This document shows, piece after piece, positions 24,043 through 35,682 of a stretch of 64,000 bases of DNA (within the stretch, counting starts at the first letter, position 1; each line of letters begins with the position of its first letter). The position numbers and the translations under genes are program-made. A model generated the notes under the pieces. The model had not been told where the DNA came from, did not search any database, and worked only from the letters and a program-made list of their open reading frames with translations. Source of the stretch: Coleophoma eucalyptorum (taxonomy: Eukaryota; Ascomycota; Leotiomycetes; Helotiales; Dermateaceae); contig JALRME010000017.1 in assembly GCA_026120035.1 (NCBI GenBank), positions 186,001-250,000 of the forward strand. Direction: 5' to 3'.

Positions 24043-25486
24043 ATGCGTGTCGCATGGTTATTGTCGCTCCCCGCCGTCCTGTCCGTTGTGTCGGCCGCCG
24101 CCCTCGACCGTAGAAATGCCGACTTCTACAGTGTCCGGACGACGATGCATAAGGATTTGAGCGGAAAGGCAGGAGATCCCAAGGAGAAATACTTCCGTAA
24201 GTAGCTACTCTTCCAACCTACAAACAGCAGCTTCTACTTGTGCGCACCGTCTGTGACTTGCAACCAGCCGCAAGGAAGGCTCTCAGACTTCTGCCAAGTC
24301 CCAAAGGAATTTTGCTAACCATTTGGATAGATGAAAGCGTGTATGTACCACTACCCCGCAGATATCACTTTTACGGGAGGGAAGCCGGTGATTAATTGAA
24401 TTGAGAGACATCTTGCTGACATTGGTGCCATTGACAGCTTCCATCCACATTATGATGGCCGGTAAGAAGAACCCCTCCATGCGTATGCGACTGGACCCTA
24501 AACTGATCTTCTGGGTAGATTTGCCAGCGAGCAATTACCATATACCGAGCGCAAGAAGGCCCTTTCCAACCTTATTCAGACATACCTCGCGACCTTTGCG
24601 GATATCGGTGTCGAAACATGGCTGATGCATGGGACGTTACTAGGCTGGTGGTGGAACCGCAAGGTAGGCACCCACCCCATTGCTCCTTCAAGACTAAATT
24701 GTTAACAATCTTGAAGGTCCTTCCCTGGGATTCCGACTCCGATGTGCAAGTCTCTGAAGAATCGATGCATTATCTTGCTTCCTACTACAACATGACCGTC
24801 TTCCACTACAAAACCCCCCGGATACCCGAGGGGCGCGATTACATGCTCGAGATCAATCCGCATTACATCAACCGGGAACAGACCGACAAGCTGAATGTAA
24901 TTGACGCGCGATGGGTGGATACGACCAGCGGGTTGTTTATTGATATTACGACGGCGAGGTATAACCACACACATCCGGCTGGAAAGGGCATCCTGAGCTG
25001 CAAAGATGGCCATGAATACAGAGTACGTAATGGTTCGATACTTCATGGAATATCGGGCTAATAATTCTAGGATACCTATGTCTTCCCATTGAGAGATACG
25101 TTCTTTGAAGGAGTTCCAGCCAAAATTCCCTACGCGTACAAGGAGATTTTGGAGGCGGAATACCACGAGAAGGCCTTGACGCAGACCGAGTTCGAGGGGT
25201 GAGTTCATTAGCCCGATATCAAAAGACGGCTTCTAATTGCAACCACAGACATAGATTTGACTCAGAAAAGTACGAGTGGATCCCAGTCCTGAGGAAAACC
25301 ACACCAATTACACAAAAGATCGCCCAAGTACCGCAGCAAATGAACGGACAGGGACAACTTTCTAGCAAGTCAGTTAAGGCTGTTGCAGACGACGTAACGG
25401 TTGTAACCAAGCAGGAACAGGTAGAACAGACTATTAAATCAATGCAGCAGAGAAATGTCGACAGAAGTCAAACTGGGGATTCATAA
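24043..25486 (+). CDS. LicD family protein (phosphotransferase-like), secretory
   Basis: Seven exons: 24043-24196, 24331-24340 (10 nt), 24438-24461 (24 nt), 24519-24663, 24717-25022, 25071-25198 and 25249-25486, about 334 residues. Every junction restores the frame and the family sequence YFHESVFHPHYDGRFA. A signal peptide or anchor spans residues 1-20. The LicD core shows LMHGTLLGWWWNRKVLPWDSDSDVQV, here spanning the fourth junction, and later LFIDITTARYN. The domain is named for bacterial LicD (phosphocholine transfer); fungal relatives such as yeast Mnn4 act in mannosylphosphate transfer to glycans. The paired Asp residues in WDSDSDVQV probably bind metal. Acting on secreted or Golgi glycans is inferred. 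It lies 8 kb from the glycosyltransferase block. Confidence 0.88.
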
Positions 25487-26379
25487 GATTCAAATGAGGT
25501 TAGCAAGAGTTTCGGGGTCATTGGAAGGCGTTCTTTGTGGTTTTTGTAAAGCATAGCGTCACGGTGTACGGAATGGGAATGAATTATGGAAGCTATTGAA
25601 CGCTTCTGGAGTGTTCTGAAAAGCAGGGATCTTAATGAAGAGGTCATGATGTAGAGATATTTGGTGTATTTAACAGATCTTGGTGAAAATGGAGAGAGAT
25701 GACCATACCCCCTGGTAGGACACCGGAATTGACAGCTTGAAAAGAGAAGCCTGTATCTCCTGTACTTGTCCCGAACGAAATATACAGAATCGCTGAGAAC
25801 AGCAGGATCTCATAGTTTGAAAATGCCTTGCTCACTAAATGCTGATAATGTGCTGGGTGATATCCTTGCGAAGCACCAACCAATCGACCCGCGAAACACC
25901 TCGCGACTGCCTATTCCCTCCATTCAACCATCAGCCTTACAGCATCAACCTGTAACTTTCTCCTCCCAGAACTTGCCAGCGCCAAAACAAAACAAAGCTG
26001 CTGGTAAGAAGCATCTACAGCATTCGTATCTATCAATCTCTTACCAAGGATCCGATTAAGTGGACCTTCATTCTTTACCACGAGGTCGGTTAGCGATTCT
26101 GTACATCTTTCTTAGATCTGACGGCTGCCTTCCAACATCTGACCACGAGGCTGATTGTACGGCACTGGAGGCGGAGAAGAATATCAAAGATCATCAGACA
26201 CAAATGTATTGGCCTCGAGTTAATTGATAACCACTACAGTCGACACCAGCTCTAGGCTTCAGACCTACTCCAGCCCTCTCAATAACTTTGGAACCACTTC
26301 TCCAAGGTTCTGCCACAGCTGGTGCCTGAGGAGAAGCATGAACTTTTGGTGAACATCACATCCAGCTCCAGGATTCTCT
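25487..26379. other. Intergenic, no gene seen
   Basis: Holds the 3' region of the LicD gene and the promoter of the E2 gene. A short frame at 25766-26059 has no recognisable feature. An in-frame TGA lies just upstream of 26380. Confidence 0.4.
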
Positions 26380-28962
26380 ATGAAGCGTGCACTCCGACTT
26401 CTCTGTTTCGCGCCATCGGGTTCAACATCAACCACGCACGGGAAACAGCAAAAGACGCAAGCACGGTTGAAATCAGCTGAGGAGATTGTGAATATGGACC
26501 TGGAGTCGGCTTTGAGCCGAGCGAGTATCAGTGAAGATGTTGACGAGTGGGATTCGCATGGAGATTTGGTCAAGTTGGCTAGTTTCTATGAAGCTTTTAC
26601 TGCGAAGGGAATATGTATGGGATGCGGAAACAGGCTGGACTTTCCCAACGCGATCGAGGGTGAACAGATCGGCCTCGGCTGTACCAAATGCGAGATACCA
26701 ATTTGTATCTGTTGTGGAAATCAATTGCAGGTATAGTCTTTTCAGATCATATGTATGATCTAGTAATTAACCCAGTTATAGACAGAGCTAGGTCTTCCCA
26801 GGATCTGCTGCGAGCCTGGAAGACTCTTTAGTATCTGGGCCGCATTGGCAAAGTTCGATGCTACCGAGCTCAAGTTTAGGAAGGAAGCTGCAGACAAGAG
26901 GAAGTTGAGGAAGGAAGAAGCTCAACGTAGCAAGATTCCTAAGTGGTTTACTAGCAATGGAGCTTCCTCTAACTCTGGCGTTGGCTATGGCGGCGATTTA
27001 GACTTCGATGACTTTGAGTCTGGATTCAACGATCTCAGTACTGCTGAGAAAGCTCTTTGGGCTGCGAAATATGGTATCCCACAGAAATTTGAAAACCAGG
27101 CTCCTCCAAGATCAACGACACCCGAGCCAGAGTATCAGGAAGACACTCTAATAAAATCTACCCTCAGACATATCACTGCACTTCTCGTTGACCGACAGAA
27201 GGAATCGACCAGCTTCCAACCGGAAGAGCTTTTTCTCTTTCGCTTCAGTTTCCTCTTGGATCGAGTTTGCGATCTTCTTAGAAATGACTCGATCGTCGAT
27301 ATCACGAATCGCAGCGACACATACCGTCAGGTTTTTGTATTTACCGCAAAGATTGCCAATAGTTCTAAGCTCTCGACTCTTGTGTATGAGCAGAGGGTAC
27401 AAAAGAAGGACAGCCCTGGAATACTTAATCTCAGCCAACCCTTCACCTCTTCCTCAAGATCCAACATTGAGACAGTCTCTTCGGCTACTCTTCCATCTCT
27501 CTTTAGCTGCTGCAAAGATACATATACCCAGGCAAAAGCACTACTTGAGCTGGCAGATAGGAAGATCAGCAAGCGAGGTAAGAAGAGACTTATTGAAAAT
27601 GACGAATCGCTTGCTATTTGTCAAAATCTCATTGACCTCTACAATTTACTCTCTAGCAAGGCACCAGTCCAAGAATCCAAGCTCCGCAAGGACCCGTGGC
27701 TCGAGTATTGCGAAAATAATAGAGTTACCTTTACAGACGATATCTTGGTTAAACACAAGTATCACACTTTGTTCACCAGAAACAAGTTCACCACAAAGAC
27801 TGGTCGCATGGCAACGATAGGGAAAGAGATTGCCAACATGACGACATCACTCCCTCCAGGGATTTTTCTCAAAGTCGCCGAATCGCGTTCAGATGTCATG
27901 AAGGTTCTCATTGTCGGTTCTGATGACTCTCCATATGCGGGGGGTCTCTTCGAGTTCGATATGTTCTTGGATGGTAACTATCCTTTTTCGCCTCCACTAG
28001 TCACCTTTACTTTATATGAGGGTGAAGATGGTGGCGGATTTCATGGCTTTAACCCCAATCTGCATATGGGCGGTAGTGGTAAGTGACTCGTGTTCATACC
28101 TATTTATGTACTAATACTTCCAGTCTGTCTGTCCATCTTGAACACCTGGGATGGTGCTCCATCTCAGCGATGGCAACCCAACAAGTCAACGATGCTTGCA
28201 GTTCTTATCAGCATACAAGCTATGATCCTCGGTGCACCATTTCCATATAAGAACGAACCTGGATTTGAGAACGTGAAAAACAGCGACCCGAAGGTGATAG
28301 CAAATCGAAACAATGTCCAAATCAAAACTGTCTGGTACGCAATGGCACACTGGCTCAAGGACGAAACTGTCAAGACTTCGATCTGGGCAGATATCAGTAA
28401 AACATACTGGAATCTCAATGCGGACAAAGTACTAGCTACTGTTACAGGCTGGGGCACAAAGAATGCTTCACTGGCCAATATGGGTGGGCCGACCAAGCCT
28501 ATTAACGGGTATCCAAGAGAAAGGAAGGAGAACATGATTCAACTGTTAGGTCATTTGATCACTAAGCACAACCAGATCTTAGAGCAAGTCAGCGACAGTG
28601 AGTCTGGTGGCTCGGAAGAGAGCGGCAAAGGTAAGCGCAAATCAAACATAGATGACGATGCAGAAAGCGAGAAGCGACGACGACTCGACAACGGATCAGG
28701 AAGTTCAGCCACAACTCACTCCTCCCCCAAATGGATTTATACTGGTGCAAGAACCCAAAATGACGTCCTCAATGCCCGCATCAAATTTGGTGTCAAGCCT
28801 GGGCATACTATTGATGACAGTATCGCCAAGCTCGAAGCTGCTGTCAATGGAGGCAAAATTGGTGCAAATCTTGCTAGTGAGTTTGGCGAGTGGAGCGACA
28901 TATTCAGGAGTGACGACTCCGATGATGAGGATGAAGATCAGGATTTTGATGTGATTGGATGA
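26380..28962 (+). CDS. Large ubiquitin-conjugating enzyme (UBE2O/BIRC6 class)
   Basis: Three exons: 26380-26730, 26782-28078 and 28124-28962 (introns 51 and 45 nt; phases 0 and 1), about 828 residues. The N-terminal part has a Cys-rich, probably zinc-binding segment around residues 78-130 (CMGCGNRL, CTKCEIPICICCG, CCEPG). The UBC fold covers roughly residues 465-620: FFxPP-like SPPLVTFTLYEG, then FNPNLHMGGSG, and, directly across the second junction, VCLSILNTW with catalytic Cys551. The FNPNL...VCLSILNTW signature is typical of the UBE2O/BIRC6 branch rather than small E2s (HPN). The C-terminal tail is acidic, Ser-rich and lysine-containing (EKRRRLDNGSGSS). It transfers ubiquitin, possibly acting as an E2/E3 hybrid. 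The start is uncertain: an upstream exon is possible, though a stop precedes this ATG in frame. Confidence 0.8.
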
Positions 28963-29743
28963 TTCTTCCGTGAAGTTACAAGTGGAACGATCGGTTGGAG
29001 GTATGCGATTTGAATACGTCTTGGTGATGTTTCACCAGCTTTCATGGGCTGTTGTGGGTTTTTACAGCTCTGGATTAGATCTTTGCTTGCATGGCAAGAA
29101 GCGGCATTGCGTAGTACAGCGATTACGGCGTTTTCCAGACAAACGGAGCATGGGTATGGGTATTTGAGCGAGCTTCTCCTTGCTTACATTGGTTTTTCAT
29201 AGCGACGAAGATAATTGGGACTTAGAAGCCAATTACAGCTGAACTTCTGGCAAAGTACAATAAGTCTGGTGGGCCTGAATAAAATATCTCAGGGTGATTC
29301 TACTGCTCTCGACTTCCCCTCGATGAATACTGCTTTGCGGCTTAGACTAGTTAGACTAGACGGAGGTAACTCTTAAGCGATTGTTACTCTCTATTTTGAA
29401 CATGAGATACCGACGGGGATTTTTGGCCTCGAGAAGTTTGTGATAGTTTGCCATAATTGAGGGAAAGTGGAAAAAGTAGCGGCAAAGTTCACATTGGTGC
29501 TGCGAAATCGATCTGATTTGTCTTTCCCAGGAGGACAACTTTTCTTAAGAAATAGCTGGATGGGTACATAATAAAGTAACTCATTGCAGATCTTTGCATA
29601 TATATATATATATATATATATATACAAAATCAAAGGAGCAACTACTTTCACTTTTAATCGATGACGCATTGGGTATCAGATTGTCTCATTGGTTTTAATG
29701 CATGAAATCAAATATTCTTCATGCGAATTCCCATGAGATCAAA
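28963..29743. other. Convergent intergenic region with AT microsatellite
   Basis: No gene seen. It contains the AT dinucleotide run described separately. Confidence 0.4.
29598..29624. repeat. AT dinucleotide microsatellite
   Basis: About 13 perfect AT units (27 bp), in the 3' intergenic region between convergent genes. Confidence 0.9.
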
Positions 29744-31222
29744 TCAGCATATTGCATCTTTCTTACCATTCTTACCTTGCCCCAGAGCTGACTGCCATCT
29801 ATACCAGAATGCAAATGTGATCAAAGTCACGGGAATCGTCACTGCCCAGTAGATCCAGAACTTGTTCGACATGACAGTATTGTCCGAGGGAGTGAAGTTG
29901 AAGAACGCCGTACTGAACAAAGCCTAAGTCATTTTCTTTTTAGCTATCACCAGACGGGAAAGTGCTTGTAGGAGAGCCACGCACAGATATAAACGTTCCC
30001 GGGAGGAAGACAAGCCCCAATATGGAAATAGTCTTCATGGCTAGGTTGTCGGCCCGCGCCTCTTCTCCAATAAGCACTGACGCTCGGCTGTCTCGCTGCG
30101 CGACGATGTTGAAGGCCTGCATCTTATGTCAGTGCCATGTGCCCTCAAATCAGTTTTGGGATTGGGGGGTGCAAGGTACTAGATTGATCTCATTCTGCAC
30201 TCGTTCTTTAGCCGCTTCGGCTCGCAAATGCAGCGCCTTCATCATGCTCATGTAGGCCCGAAACTGCCGCCGATTCGCTGCTGCTAGATCTGCTCCTCGC
30301 GTAGCGCGTAAAGCTGGGAGCTCGTCGAGCAGGATGGCGTACTCGTTGGCAAGACTTTCCAAGGTGCTGATCGCCGTCGCGAGGGTTTCTGCTGAGTGGA
30401 TGATGTGCCGCGCGAGGTTGTGCATGGCGATGTAGTCCGGTCGGGGGTTTTCTCTCGAGGGCCGGTTCTTCTCGCGCGTGTCAATATTACATTGCAGTGG
30501 ATTGCGTCGGTATGGTTGTCTGCGTTACCTTTTCGAGCCCCCGCACGAACCTATTCCATGACCATACCGCTTTGTCGTAGAATGCAAGGAGCTGCTCGAT
30601 CAAAAATACGTGGATGCCGAACGGGTCGCGGGAGATGTCGTTGCCATTGATTTTCATCAGAGCTTCTTGCACCGTCGCCTTGGCAAGTGGAGATACATCG
30701 AAACATAGCAAGATGGTTCCCGAGGTGGGTGTCCATAATGTGTGGAATGCCCAGTCTAGCCACTCGTACGAGCTGTCGTCGCTAACGCCTTTCACACCGT
30801 GTTTAGGCCTCTTGATCTGGTATCGAGACTCTGTGCCTGGTTTCGTTAGCCTCGTGACCAAGCACAAGCAGAGAACAGAAGTATAGTCTTACAGAGAAGT
30901 TCACGGTTGGGCTTGTCGGCTGAGTTGCTGGCTTGTCTTGCCACTTGGCAATCGAAGAAGCCACTTAGTTCTACGGCTGTTTCTCGCCAGAATATATCTG
31001 GGATTTGGTAGGTATTCGTTAGTTCTCTCTGAGCGTCTGTATCAAACATATCCTTCATTGCCCCGAGAAAGCTTTCATGAATTTAGTATTTCAGCAGAAC
31101 GATCAATGATTGTTCACGTACGCCACAGTAGTCCTTGGGTTTGTGGTTTGAGAACCATCTTGAGGAATCTCCTCTTGCGATATAAATGACTCGCCCTTTC
31201 TACAAAGCTCTACTGTCGTCAT
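29744..31222 (-). CDS. CorA-like membrane protein
   Basis: Six exons on the minus strand: 31222-31122, 31071-30893, 30836-30529, 30470-30180, 30116-29985 and 29923-29744 (introns 50, 56, 58, 63 and 61 nt), about 396 residues. All junctions from the second exon on are frame-checked. The protein has a long soluble N-terminal part (WLDWAFHTLWTPTSG, then DPFGIHVFLIEQLLAFYDKAVW) and a helical coiled stretch. Two C-terminal membrane helices follow: MKTISILGLVFLPGTF and FWIYWAVTIPVTLITFAFW. This is the layout of CorA-type Mg2+ channels, as seen in many fungal CorA-like proteins. The GMN motif that defines true CorA after the first helix is not present, so Mg2+ transport is doubtful. The first exon and start are the weakest part of the model. 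Confidence 0.75.
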
Positions 31223-32657
31223 TCGTTGGGTGGTCCATGTACCACTGTCTGTTTTGTTCAGTAGTCAGCGATGGCACTAGCCTTGCCAGAATATATGTAC
31301 TGCTCACTCAGTTCCATCACGTCGCACATAATGACTTTATCCATAATGAGGCCCTAGGCCAGCGATCTGGCGCCTGGATTGGGCGATTCGGGGGTTAGAG
31401 TGAAGGGATTCAATGCCTTTAGAAGATTGGGTAGAGTGAGATATAGTGCGATAAGTGAGTTGTTCGAAGGAAGAATAGCCTCAAGCGATACCGAGCCTCA
31501 ATTCAAGAGTACCTTCCAAATATTTCAACGTTGCGACGTCGTCCAGACACGATATGACAAAACCAACAAACATTCACAATGTGCTTTCAGCTCACCGATT
31601 CCTGCTTTGCCATTTTGCAAGGGATTCTGCAACCAGCTTTGTTAACAGAGGGCGGGCGTGTACTGCTGCGGGGCTGTGTGGACGCCCGCACCTATCATCC
31701 TCTTCCCGAGGGGGTTGTGGAGGGCGCTGCGTCCAGTAATTGGAGGGCTTCGGTGTACCAAGTCAGCAGCATTCGCCCACAAACAATCAAACTGCATCAC
31801 AGCCTTATCGGAATGCACCTAACCTGACCGCTGGGGCTGGTTCATGGTGGAGGCTTGCTATCGCATCGTATCTTATTCTAACTACCTCTCCAGCGAATTG
31901 ATTCTTCCCCCGAACATCTCTATTTGTAAGGGCCAGGCCTTCTCTTCACTAAGCGAGGAGGGTGCTGCCGTAACGTAGCTCCCGAGGCGATCCGTACCTA
32001 GAAATTCGCCTACTAATAGAAATAGTAGGGTGACAAATCTACCTCTGTTGGAAATCCAACAGCCAACAGGTTATACTGCAATTCGCCCCTCAAATAATCT
32101 TTTTCTGAAGGATGTGATTTGATAATATTTATGGGCCATTTTGCCCTTTTCTTGGGCCGGTCTCAGGCGCAGCAATATTTCTATGCAAGCTTTAGGTTAG
32201 GTTCAATGGTCGTGGGCGCTTAGTGAAAGTCTGGAATCCGTGGGTTGAGAGCCTCGAGTGCTTTATGGACTATATTTCAGCTTGTACGTAGGCATTGTTG
32301 CTGTTTAAGGTTCTGTGAGTAAAGGGTGGCCCTAACTTCCGAATCGCTTTGTAACCCCCCCCCCCTTCCCACAAGAGATAGATGATTTTGACGCTTGGAG
32401 CTACTGAAAAACAGAGCTAATAAGTAAACCCATCATTTCAGTTCGATAAATGCATTCTTAAGTCCAAGGGCCCGTTAGACAATGTAAAGTAGTGGCAGTT
32501 AGGTAAGAGAGAGAAATAAAAACGACCACAGTATCTATACATCAAAATCGAAACATATGAAATAGTTCTGAAAAATAATTAATGGGGTTACTTGTATGAA
32601 ACGTAAAAATCAAGACAAATTCACGATCATCTATTGAACAAATCCAATGGGGTATCC
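31223..32657. other. Intergenic with poly-C tract
   Basis: No gene recognised in about 1.4 kb. A run of 11 C lies at about 32355-32365. Confidence 0.4.
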
Positions 32658-33640
32658 CTAAATTCTGAATAACATATACTCCTGATGTAAGATTTGAACT
32701 TCCATTCCAAAATGAGTAAGATACTGAGTGAGGTGGTTTTGCATTTCATCTTCTACCTTCACATGCTCGACGAGAAATTCTTCCAATTCATCCGCAGGAT
32801 TTGCCTCAAAATACGCCTCCTCACTATCCTCAGCAATTTCTTGACCAAAACTGCCTGTTTCTATGTTGGAAGAGGTCTTTGAAGCACTGGATCAGATTTT
32901 AAGTCAGATACTCAACGAATATGGAGAGTATCATGGCAGTATCGATGCCAAAAAAGCGGGCCAACAAACGCTCAGTGCCAAGGGCGAGCTTGTAGTTATG
33001 ATGTTCTGTCTCACACTAACCACCAAATTTATGGAGTTGGAGAAGCTGACCCGTGATGCTGTTCTTTTTAAGCTCGGGTCTTATATAATTGCCCACTTCG
33101 CCTACCACAGCTCCTCTAATCTTTTCAATCCCTCAAATTCAAGACTTCTCTTTACGGATTATCAATCGGAGCCACTTACAATATCCAAGATCGGAGAGCG
33201 AAAGCTATAGTCTACCAAGTTAGCATACCTGTCGGCTTGCCATTCTACCGTCAGTCGTGCTTCGGGTCTTGCTAATGAGGGAATCAGCATCGTGAATGCA
33301 TTTCAAATTGCTGGCTTTCTGTCTGTCGTGGAAACGTTGTGACAAGCACTAGATATGCAAGCTGTTTCTGTGACTGGACATTTTACAAGGCCGTGGTCAG
33401 CAATAGTGAAATCAATGAGATTGATGGCGACAGCACACATCTCATTCACTGTCGATACAAATGAAGATGCATCGGAACTATGTTAAGCGAGGAGAAGGGG
33501 AGCAAGAGCAAGGAGCTGCCCATCGACGCTAAAGTCTCGCCAATCTGCTCTTTGGCCCCTTTACTGGATGACGTCCAAGACTCTCGATCGCGACTTTCTG
33601 CTTCACATCATGGAGCAAACACGGACACAAAAACTTCAAA
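32658..33640 (-). pseudogene. Decayed gene of unknown family
   Basis: On the minus strand, protein-like segments sit in one neighbourhood but are broken by stops. The clearest is the end, 32891-32658, an open stretch of 78 codons with an acidic helical character (EAYFEANPADELEEFL, then HLTQYLTHFGMEVQ) and a TAG stop at 32658-32660. Upstream, at about 33140-33020, lies a segment reading GEVGNYIRPELKKNSITGQL in a frame with internal stops, then ARFFGIDTAMILSIFVEYL, then TAA. I could not join these with plausible introns. I do not recognise the family. A plus-strand frame at 32863-33210 overlaps but looks like an antisense shadow. A real multi-exon gene that I failed to splice is the alternative. 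Confidence 0.35.
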
Positions 33641-33731
33641 TACTTGATGCGGTGTGCACGCGTTGAGAAGCTGCTTCGTTCCAACCAGGGGCATATCTAG
33701 TACAACAAAAATCTGTTGTATTGCTCAATTG

Positions 33732-35682
33732 ATGTTGCTTTTCTTCCGCTCATCTCTACGAACTTGCCCAATCACTAAATCAGTACAAGGTCCTGTTGCG
33801 CGAACATTCGTGACAACGCAGCGCCTCAAGATGCCACCAAAACGGTCCACGGCCACCAGTGGCAAGCGCAAAGCTTCAGAAGAACCAGCACCAGCAAACG
33901 GCCATACGAAAAAACCGAAACCCAGTAGCAATAGCTCGTCAGATCCTCTGCGACAACCGCATCATACAGCGCAGGAGGCCGAAGAGAATGGAATCGTGTT
34001 GCGCAACTATTACCCGCACGAAATGAGCAATGCGCGCGCGCTGGCTTACAATAATGATGAGCTTGTGCGACCAATTGAGTTACTCAATACAGCCCTGGGG
34101 GGTACGAGAGGAGAGAGGGAGAAGATTGAGGTTCGTGATGCGGTTGTACATTGGTACAAATGCGACTTGAGAACCAAGGACAATAAATCACTTCATCTTG
34201 CGAGCCAAAAAGCAAAAGACAAAGGCGTCCCCTTGATCGCCATATACATTGTCAGCCCGCAGGATTTTGAGGCACATCTTACGGCGCCAGTGCGAGTGGA
34301 CTTTATACTCAGAACTCTGGAAGTTTTGAAGGAAGATCTGGCGAAGTTAGATATTCCCCTGTACGTTGAGACAGTGGAAAAGCGGAAGAAGATTCCGGGC
34401 AGGATCTTGGAGCTACTACAGGAATGGGGCGCGAGTCATCTTTTTGCCAATGCAGAGTACGAAGTTGATGAATTGCGGCGGGAAGCTCAGATGGTACGGG
34501 ATTGTCTTGACAAGAATATTGCCATGGATGTAGTATCTGATACTTGTGTTGTTGCCCCTGGTGAACTTACCAGTGGTTCGGGGAAGCAGTATTCTGTCTA
34601 CACCCCATGGTTCCGCGCCTGGATAGCACATATTCACAACAACATCGAGCTACTTGATCTTTTCAGTGCACCTGAAAAGAATCCTGCTACAGCGCGTAGC
34701 AAATTTTCGAAGCTGTTCGATACCAAAATCCCAGATGCGCCAGAGAACAAGAAATTGAGCGCCGAGGAGAGGAGGAGGTTCCGCTCTATGTGGCCACCGG
34801 GTGAAGAAGAAGCTCATGAAAGGCTTAAGAAATTCGCTGATGAGCGCTTGGGCCAGTACTCAGCGAGGAGGAATTTCCCAGCGGACAACTGGACTTCTTC
34901 CCTCTCGGTGCATTTTGCTAGTGGTACACTCTCGGCACGAACGGCGGTCAGAACGGCGAGGGATCACAATAGTACAAAGAAACTGGATGGTGGGAATGAG
35001 GGAATCAAGACTTGGATTAGTGAGGTTGCGTGGAGGGACTTCTATAAACATGTGTTGGTCCACTGGCCGTATGTGTGGTAAGTACTGTTCCATCCCTGCT
35101 GCAGTACGTCTTCCATCCTAACCTCTAACTAGTATGAACAAACCCTTCAAGCCCGAGTATACCAACATCACCTGGGAGTACGACCAAAAATGCTTCCAAG
35201 CTTGGTGCGAAGGCCGGACTGGGTACCCAATCGTGGATGCTGCAATGCGTCAGCTCAATTACTGCGGCTGGATGCACAATCGATGCCGCATGATAGTAGG
35301 TTCTTTTTTGGCGAAACATCTACTACTGGATTGGCGGATGGGCGAGCGCTACTTCATGGAGCATCTGATCGATGGCGATTTTGCTTCCAATAACGGCGGC
35401 TGGGGATTTTCTGCTTCAACAGGTGTCGACCCTCAACCATACTTCAGAATTTTCAATCCTTTGTTACAGAGCGAGAAGTTTGATTCTGAGGGAGAGTACA
35501 TTAGAAAATGGATTCCTGAGTTAAAAGGCGTAGAGGCCAAGGCAATTCACGAGCCTTACGCTAGAGGTTTTGGGAAACTGGCGAAAAAGAATGAATACCC
35601 TGATCGAATCGTCGACCACAAGGAGAGCCGGGATAGATGTTTGGCCAGGTATAAGGAGGGTTTAGGTAGAGACACTGCTTGA
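33732..35682 (+). CDS. PHR1: Class I CPD DNA photolyase
   Basis: Two exons, 33732-35077 and 35133-35682 (intron 55 nt, phase 2), 631 residues from the first ATG or 598 from the second (33831). It uses FAD and blue/near-UV light to split cyclobutane pyrimidine dimers. The N-terminal photolyase domain begins VVHWYKCDLRTKDNKSL. The C-terminal FAD domain shows WISEVAWRDFYKHVL, the junction sequence WPYVCMNKPF, YPIVDAAMRQL, GWMHNRCRM, FSASTGVDPQPYFRIFNP and WIPEL. The extra 33 residues from ATG 33732 are rich in Arg, Ser and Thr with almost no acid, like a mitochondrial presequence. The second start opens with a Lys/Arg-rich segment, a plausible nuclear signal. Dual targeting is inferred; yeast Phr1 is known in both compartments. 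Confidence 0.93.

Noticed and set aside
32863..33210. Plus-strand frame of 115 codons
   Set aside because: The minus strand shows better protein-like segments here; this frame has no start context and no family features.
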